A stretch of 36,944 bases of DNA from Bacteroidota bacterium (lineage in GTDB: Bacteria; Bacteroidota; Bacteroidia; B-17B0; Aurantibacillaceae): NCBI GenBank assembly GCA_030681615.1, contig JAUXSA010000134.1, forward strand, positions 1 through 36,944. Direction: 5' to 3'. Within the stretch, counting starts at the first letter, position 1, and each line of letters opens with the position of its first letter. Positions 32,119 through 36,944 of the stretch are shown piece by piece. A program made the translations under genes and the position numbers. The notes below the pieces were generated by a model that ran no database searches, was not told the DNA's origin, and saw nothing but the letters and a program-made list of their open reading frames with translations.

Positions 32119-35100
32119 ATGAAAAATTTTATCATATCTTTAATACTATTAGCATTTACCAGTGTTCGTGGACAAGTTTTAGCACCAATTGCTCCAGCTG
32201 CCACGTCTGTAAATTTCGCCTTTACTGGTGCGATTCAAACATTTACTGTTCCAAGTACTCTCTGTGTATCTACTGTTACATTTGTTGTTAGAGGTGCAAA
32301 AGGAGGCGGCAACGGTGGCAACGGAGCTGCAATACAAGCAACTTATGCGGTAACACCAGGTCAGGTATTTCAAATTATGGTAGGCGGTGCCGGAACTCAA
32401 GGAGCTGCTTCTGGCGGTTTTAATGGAGGTGGTACAGGCCAGGCTTCAACTGGTAGCGCAGCATATAGCTCATATGGGGGTGGAGGTGCTTCAGATATTA
32501 GAGTGGCACCCTTCGCTTTAGCTAATAGAATAATTGTAGCTGGAGGCGGCGGTGGTGCAGGTGGTGGTTCAAATTCAGTATGCGGTGGGGCGGCAAATTG
32601 CAATAACGGCGCGGCAGGATGTAATACTTTTGGTTCTGGTGGCGGTGGAGGAACACAATTTGCCGGTGGTGTTGGCGGAACACCTTGGGCAGCAACCCCT
32701 CCTGGAGGTTCTCCGGGAGTACTGGGCGTTGGCGGACAAGGTGGTCCATGGCAAACTGCATCTGGCGGCGGCGGCGGCGGCGGTTATTATGGCGGCGGCG
32801 GCGGCGGAAATGATGGTTGTTGCACTGGTGCAAATGGCGGCGGCGGCGGCGGGGGTGGATCAAGTTTTTATCCAGCAGGTTCATTATGTGCGCCGGCAGC
32901 TCAAAATGGAAATGGAAATGTAACTATTTATTATCTTCCTGGCATAAATCCAAAAGTTATCGAAAGCTATGCAATGTGTTCGCGCTCAGCTCCAGCATTA
33001 AACACATTGAGTCTATCAGCTCAAATAACAACAACTGCAACAGGTGTTTTAACTTTCTCTTGGACAGGACCGGGCGGCTTTAGTAGTGTTGTAAATTCAA
33101 CAGCAACAGCTGTTAACCCAGCTACAACACCAACCGTTGGCAATTATATGACCCAAACAACCCCTGGCCCGGGCACTGTAATAACTACTCAATTTTTATT
33201 TTCTCCCAACCCAACCTCTTTAGCTAGTGGAATTTATACTGTTTATGCTGGCACAAATGGTACGGTTGGCGCTTGCGCGAGCACAGTGCAAGTTATGGTA
33301 AATCAAACACCTACAATTTCGGTGTTTGGTGTAAATGCACCAGCTTGTCAGGGAACAACATTAAACTTTTCATTAACACCAATAAACCCTACGGTGGCTG
33401 CTGCTGGTCAAACTGTAAGTTCTTTATACTCTTGGGTAGGTCCAAACAGTTTTTCTTCAAATACACAAACACCTTCCATCGTAAATTCCAGCTCGTTAAA
33501 TTCCGGAACATATAGCGGAACTGCTGTTTATAATTACACACAAAGTTTGGCAAGTACAGCTTTTACTACTGCACCAAATACGCCTTTAATATTTACATCA
33601 ACATTAACTTGTAAAAAAGATACAAGTTTAGTGGCAGTAATTATTAATACAGCCGTTCCAACAAGTGCAAATTATACACTTTGCCCTGGATCAAACTTAA
33701 CATTAAATACTAGTATTGCTGCGCAGCCTAATGCTTTTTCTTGGTCTGGTCCTTCAGGGTTTACTTCAAATGTTCAAAGCCCATCTATTAGCAATGTAAT
33801 GCCAATAAATTCGGGTGATTATAGTGTAACCGCTTTCTTTACGAACCCTACGACTACATTGGTTTGTTCGCGAACAGCTGTAAGTAACTTATCGGTAGTA
33901 GTTACAAGCCCTGTAGTAGTTAATGTGACAAATAACTTATGTCAATTTACAACAGCAAATCTAAGTGCATTAGCGCCTGGTGCTATTGGATATTCATGGG
34001 TGGGACCAAATAACTTTACATCTAATTTGCAAGCAACATCCATTAGTAACATTCAGCCTGCTTCTTCGGGAGTTTATTTTTCAACCGCTACTTTTGCAAT
34101 TGGAACTGTAAGTTGTACTACTACCGGATCTAACCAAATAAATGTAGTACCGGTTAATCCAATTGTTGTAACGCCTAGTATCAGCATTTGTGAGCCAGCT
34201 AATGCGCAGTTATCTGCAAGTTCAAATGGTGCAGCAACTTATTCCTGGACTGGTCCAAATAATTTTAATGCAACGTCTGCTAACCCTACAATATATTTTA
34301 GCACGCCAAGCCTTTCAGGAATTTATACTATTACTGCATCTTATAACAATGGCGCTTTAATATGTTACAATACAAATACAACTCAATTAACGGTTAATCC
34401 AAAATTGACATTTACATTGGTACCTTATAAACAAATGTGTTATAACTCCTTATTGGTTGTAAATGGTCCTGCTGGTGCAACATCCTATTCTTGGACAAGT
34501 TCAACAGGTTATACATCTAACTCTCAAAACTTAACTATACCGGGTATTCAACCAAATCAATCAGGTTCATATACTTTGAATGTTTCCTTAGGGCCATGTG
34601 TTACTACTCAAAAAATTGATATTGATGTATTAACTCCAATTGCATTTACTTTAACACCGCAAGACAGAACGATCTGTAAAGGTGATAGCGTTAAATTAGT
34701 TGCAGGTTCAACTGGTGGAAGTCAGAACTATGCTTATGTTTGGACTCCGGGGGTATTTTTAGGGTCGCCTACAGGTAGCGTTCAATATGGTCATCCGCTG
34801 GGTACAACGATCTATAATCTTGCAGGTTATGATATTGCCTGTCCGAACTATACCGTATTCCATACATTTACTGTTCAGGTTAATCAACCACCAATGGTAG
34901 ATCTTCAATTAGATAAAGAGCAAGGGTGCGAACCGTTATGTTTATTTTACAATACTAAAACGCAAAATACTGCAGCAATTACAACTTACGATTTTGGGGG
35001 AATAAAGATCATGCAAGCTGATAGCTTTAACTTTTGTCTTGATGAGCCTGGAACATATAACTTAAGAATTACTTCTTTAGGTAATAATGGTTGTAAAGGA

Positions 35101-35685
35101 ACTTACGAGCACCCAATACCGATAGTTGTTTGGCCAAAACCACACTCAGATTTTAATTGGACACCGGATGTAGTAACTACAAGCAACAACCAGGTAACAT
35201 TCAATCCTATGGCTAAATACGGCCCTATCACAAGCATGAATTGGATGTTTTCGGGCACTGGAATTGATGGATACGACTCTTCTAATGTTCAACATCCGCA
35301 ACGTGTTTTTGAAAATGCAGGTATGTATCCCATAATGTTGATCCAAAGAACGGACAAAGGTTGTGTAGATTCTGTGATCAGAAATATTGAAGTTGTTGAA
35401 GACTTTAACGTATATATTCCAAATGCATTTACACCAAATGGCGATGGATTAAATGATATGTTTATTATAAAAGGTTTAGGATTTAAAGTTGAAGGATTTA
35501 GCATGGAAATATTCGATCGTTGGGGTAACGCATTATTCTTTAGCAAAGATTACACTAAAGGATGGGATGGAACTGTAAAAGGAATTCAATCACAAGATGG
35601 TGTTTATATATACAAGATCAGAGCTGTTGGAGCTAATGGCGAAGGGCGCAAAGAATACGTTGGCCATGTAACCTTAATGAAGTAA
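32119..35685 (+). CDS. Secreted T9SS type B protein with ALK-like glycine-rich domain and Ig-like repeats
   Basis: An exported protein of 1188 aa from ATG 32119; an in-frame ATG at 32074 adds 15 residues, but 32119 gives a clean signal peptide (KNFIISLILLAFTSVRGQ). A glycine-rich domain spans about residues 58-270: beta strands (TVTFVVRGAKGG, GQVFQIMVGGAG), then SDIRV, RIIVAGGGGGAGGG, long poly-Gly tracts, and a closing strand NGNVTIYY. This order resembles the glycine-rich domain family that includes ALK and LTK (Pfam Gly_rich). Next come about six Ig-like modules of 80-100 residues with the recurring SWxGP motif. The last about 90 residues are a type B sorting signal: IPNAFTPNGDGLNDMF, IFDRWGNALFFS, GWDGTVKG and DGVYIYKIRA. 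It is expected at the cell surface. Function is unknown; adhesion is plausible. Confidence 0.9.
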   Translation: MKNFIISLILLAFTSVRGQVLAPIAPAATSVNFAFTGAIQTFTVPSTLCVSTVTFVVRGAKGGGNGGNGAAIQATYAVTPGQVFQIMVGGAGTQGAASGGFNGGGTGQASTGSAAYSSYGGGGASDIRVAPFALANRIIVAGGGGGAGGGSNSVCGGAANCNNGAAGCNTFGSGGGGGTQFAGGVGGTPWAATPPGGSPGVLGVGGQGGPWQTASGGGGGGGYYGGGGGGNDGCCTGANGGGGGGGGSSFYPAGSLCAPAAQNGNGNVTIYYLPGINPKVIESYAMCSRSAPALNTLSLSAQITTTATGVLTFSWTGPGGFSSVVNSTATAVNPATTPTVGNYMTQTTPGPGTVITTQFLFSPNPTSLASGIYTVYAGTNGTVGACASTVQVMVNQTPTISVFGVNAPACQGTTLNFSLTPINPTVAAAGQTVSSLYSWVGPNSFSSNTQTPSIVNSSSLNSGTYSGTAVYNYTQSLASTAFTTAPNTPLIFTSTLTCKKDTSLVAVIINTAVPTSANYTLCPGSNLTLNTSIAAQPNAFSWSGPSGFTSNVQSPSISNVMPINSGDYSVTAFFTNPTTTLVCSRTAVSNLSVVVTSPVVVNVTNNLCQFTTANLSALAPGAIGYSWVGPNNFTSNLQATSISNIQPASSGVYFSTATFAIGTVSCTTTGSNQINVVPVNPIVVTPSISICEPANAQLSASSNGAATYSWTGPNNFNATSANPTIYFSTPSLSGIYTITASYNNGALICYNTNTTQLTVNPKLTFTLVPYKQMCYNSLLVVNGPAGATSYSWTSSTGYTSNSQNLTIPGIQPNQSGSYTLNVSLGPCVTTQKIDIDVLTPIAFTLTPQDRTICKGDSVKLVAGSTGGSQNYAYVWTPGVFLGSPTGSVQYGHPLGTTIYNLAGYDIACPNYTVFHTFTVQVNQPPMVDLQLDKEQGCEPLCLFYNTKTQNTAAITTYDFGGIKIMQADSFNFCLDEPGTYNLRITSLGNNGCKGTYEHPIPIVVWPKPHSDFNWTPDVVTTSNNQVTFNPMAKYGPITSMNWMFSGTGIDGYDSSNVQHPQRVFENAGMYPIMLIQRTDKGCVDSVIRNIEVVEDFNVYIPNAFTPNGDGLNDMFIIKGLGFKVEGFSMEIFDRWGNALFFSKDYTKGWDGTVKGIQSQDGVYIYKIRAVGANGEGRKEYVGHVTLMK

Positions 35686-35703
35686 ATAAATTAAAAATTT
35701 TAT

Positions 35704-35738
35704 AAAGATCCCTCCTGTTTAAACGGGAGGGATCTTTT
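35704..35738 (+). terminator. Strong rho-independent terminator
   Basis: A 12-bp stem (35704-35715 with 35726-35737; core GATCCCTCC/GGAGGGATC) is extended inwards by the GTTTAAAC palindrome and followed by a T-run. It begins 19 bases after the cargo gene stop. Between it and the next gene (35739-35925) I see only the promoter candidate listed. Confidence 0.88.
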
Positions 35739-35875
35739 ATTTTTACCAGGTCGCGTTCATTTCTTTTTGAATTGTTAAAAAGCTAATTTCCCCATTATTT
35801 TTGTTAATTAAAACGGTTTAAGTTAAAAACACCCTTTTCATAGTTCGTGAAGTAGCCCTAAAAATGAGGGAATAG

Positions 35876-35907
35876 TTTGTTAAACCTTCTCTGAAACGAT
35901 ATCTTTA
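35876..35907 (+). promoter_or_regulatory. Candidate -33/-7 promoter for the last gene
   Basis: TTTG (35876-35879) is separated by 20 bases from TATCTTTA (35900-35907), which has one mismatch from TAnnTTTG. The spacing is in the usual Bacteroidota range, and the transcript would start about 15 nt before the ATG at 35926. Confidence 0.5.
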
Positions 35908-35925
35908 TGTAAACATATACCCCTA

Positions 35926-36944
35926 ATGAAAAACTCCATAAAATTTCTCTTCGTTTGTTTTTTGCTAAATGTTTCAGTATTCGCACAAACATACAATAAT
36001 CCATTACCAGGTACACCTTGTCCAACTTGTTATGTTGCACCAACACCGGGCGGACCTAAAGGAGGAAATTCGAACAATAGTGTAATGAATGGAAATGGCT
36101 CTATTGCTACTACATATACGCAAACTGCTTGTGGATTAGGGTATACACAGGTTTCAGCGAGGTTACATAAAAGGGTTTTTGGTGGCGTTCCTCCCGGAAC
36201 AGGAACAACTCAGCCATGTCCGATTGTTGTTACAGGTATTCCTGCCGGCGCAATTATTCAGGCTGCATTTTTGTATGCCGGTGGCGGTGGCCCAACTGGT
36301 TCTGGTAATTTTAATGCTACTATAGTAAATCCATCGGCAACAAGTCAGGTTTTTGCAATGACACAAATAGGTTTTCATACTGATAAATGTTGGGGTTATG
36401 GCGGTACATGGACTGCACGTGCTAATGTTACATCAATTATTACAGGTAATGGAACTTACTCACTTTCGGGTTGTCCCGTAATGCCACAAACACCTTCAAA
36501 AGATACTGATGGCGCAACTTTATTTATCGTTTATGTTGATCCTGCTTTAAATGTTACCGGAAGTATTGTTATTGCCGATGGATGCCAAGTAGGTGTTGGT
36601 GGAACGATCAACAGTGTTATTGCGGGTTTTAATGTTTGCGGAAATCCTACAAATACAACAAATTTTATGGTTGTTGGCGATCTTCAAAAAATTTCGTCTC
36701 CAAATTTAAGAATGAATAGTTTGGTTAATAATGCGGGTTATCCTGTAGCCAATCAACAATGCTGGGATTACATTACCGCACCCGGCGGCCCTGCCGTTAA
36801 CGGACAAACTACTGCTAATTATGGTATCACCAGTACCGGCGATTGCTACTCATTAAATATGGCTGGTATGTTTTGGCAAACGGGTCCTTGTTTAACCGTA
36901 ACGGCAATGAGTACTCCTTCTTGTCCAACTTCAAATGCAACAGT
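35926..36944 (+). CDS. Secreted surface protein, partial at the window end
   Basis: The reading frame is open from ATG 35926 to the last base (339 full codons), so the 3' end lies outside the window. Residues 1-22 are a signal peptide (FLFVCFLLNVSVFAQ). The mature part is rich in Gly, Thr, Asn, Pro and Cys. It has a beta-sandwich pattern around PAGAIIQAAFLYAGGGG, TWTARANVTSIITGNG, then DGATLFIVYVDPALNV and SIVIADGC; this layout recalls the DUF3344-type domain of gliding-motility-associated cargo proteins, a moderate resemblance. I expect a T9SS type B sorting signal beyond the window because the gene before it has one. It has its own promoter candidate and follows a strong terminator, so it is a separate transcript. 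Confidence 0.85.
   Translation, partial: MKNSIKFLFVCFLLNVSVFAQTYNNPLPGTPCPTCYVAPTPGGPKGGNSNNSVMNGNGSIATTYTQTACGLGYTQVSARLHKRVFGGVPPGTGTTQPCPIVVTGIPAGAIIQAAFLYAGGGGPTGSGNFNATIVNPSATSQVFAMTQIGFHTDKCWGYGGTWTARANVTSIITGNGTYSLSGCPVMPQTPSKDTDGATLFIVYVDPALNVTGSIVIADGCQVGVGGTINSVIAGFNVCGNPTNTTNFMVVGDLQKISSPNLRMNSLVNNAGYPVANQQCWDYITAPGGPAVNGQTTANYGITSTGDCYSLNMAGMFWQTGPCLTVTAMSTPSCPTSNAT

Noticed and set aside
32522-32923. Ala-rich and His/Arg-rich reading frames on both strands in the glycine-rich region
   Set aside because: They are by-products of the GGC/GGT runs read in other frames, with no signals of their own.
33040-34640. A CRISPR or short tandem DNA repeat array
   Set aside because: The repetition is at protein level only. 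Spacing is 240-380 bases and the DNA copies differ.

Overview
The window is from an AT-rich member of the Bacteroidota, most like the Chitinophagales/Sphingobacteriales (an inference from gene content). The supporting evidence is secreted proteins with gliding-motility/type IX secretion (T9SS) type B C-terminal sorting domains, a GldA-type ABC ATPase, a TonB-dependent receptor with an N-terminal carboxypeptidase-regulatory-like domain, LytS/LytTR two-component genes, TAnnTTTG promoter -7 boxes, and few Shine-Dalgarno sequences. I see no rRNA, tRNA, CRISPR array, insertion sequence, phage gene or origin. No gap between genes exceeds about 300 bases.

Layout. (1) 180-4944 (+): a tight operon of TonB-dependent receptor, flavodoxin-fold quinone reductase, LytS-type histidine kinase and LytTR response regulator. 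(2) 5002-6375 (+): a DnaQ-like exonuclease fused to a GIY-YIG (UvrC/Cho-like) nuclease, ending at a bidirectional terminator. (3) 6423-10070 (-): a large T9SS type B cargo protein. (4) 10268-14252: DUF1415 (+), converging across a long inverted repeat on DUF3817 (-), then a soluble V4R/HisKA_2 histidine kinase (-) and a DegP/HtrA-type protease (-). (5) 14376-19983 (+): a compact, mostly overlapping cluster of a membrane-anchored unknown, dapF, an unknown, a GNAT acetyltransferase, a heptaheme cytochrome with TPRs, and mltG. It is followed by a tryptophan 2,3-dioxygenase-family gene and gldA (20041-21974). (6) 22076-24032 (-): an ECF sigma factor and a membrane protein that is probably its anti-sigma factor. 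(7) 24129-28899 (+), divergent from the sigma gene: a YfiR-like periplasmic protein whose start codon is not ATG/GTG/TTG, an exported helical-repeat protein, a HAMP-SpoIIE phosphatase with a periplasmic sensor region, and an exported PQQ-type beta-propeller protein. (8) 28902-31189 (-): thioesterase, short-chain polyprenyl synthase and RfbA. (9) 31303-31911 (+): a DUF1287 (NlpC/P60-like) exported protein. (10) 32119-36944 (+): two secreted cargo proteins. The first has a glycine-rich domain resembling that of ALK/LTK receptors, followed by Ig-like repeats and a T9SS type B signal. The second runs off the window.

How the genes may work together: the most notable candidate system is region 7 with region 6. 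A periplasmic YfiR-like protein is encoded beside a HAMP-containing transmembrane phosphatase. In characterised YfiBNR systems YfiR instead controls a HAMP-containing diguanylate cyclase. A periplasm-to-phosphatase signalling pathway, perhaps feeding the neighbouring sigma/anti-sigma pair, is an inference from gene order. Region 5 links peptidoglycan precursor synthesis (DapF) and glycan strand termination (MltG) with a periplasmic multiheme cytochrome, which is an unusual pairing. Region 1 looks like a self-contained unit for outer-membrane uptake, redox and sensing.
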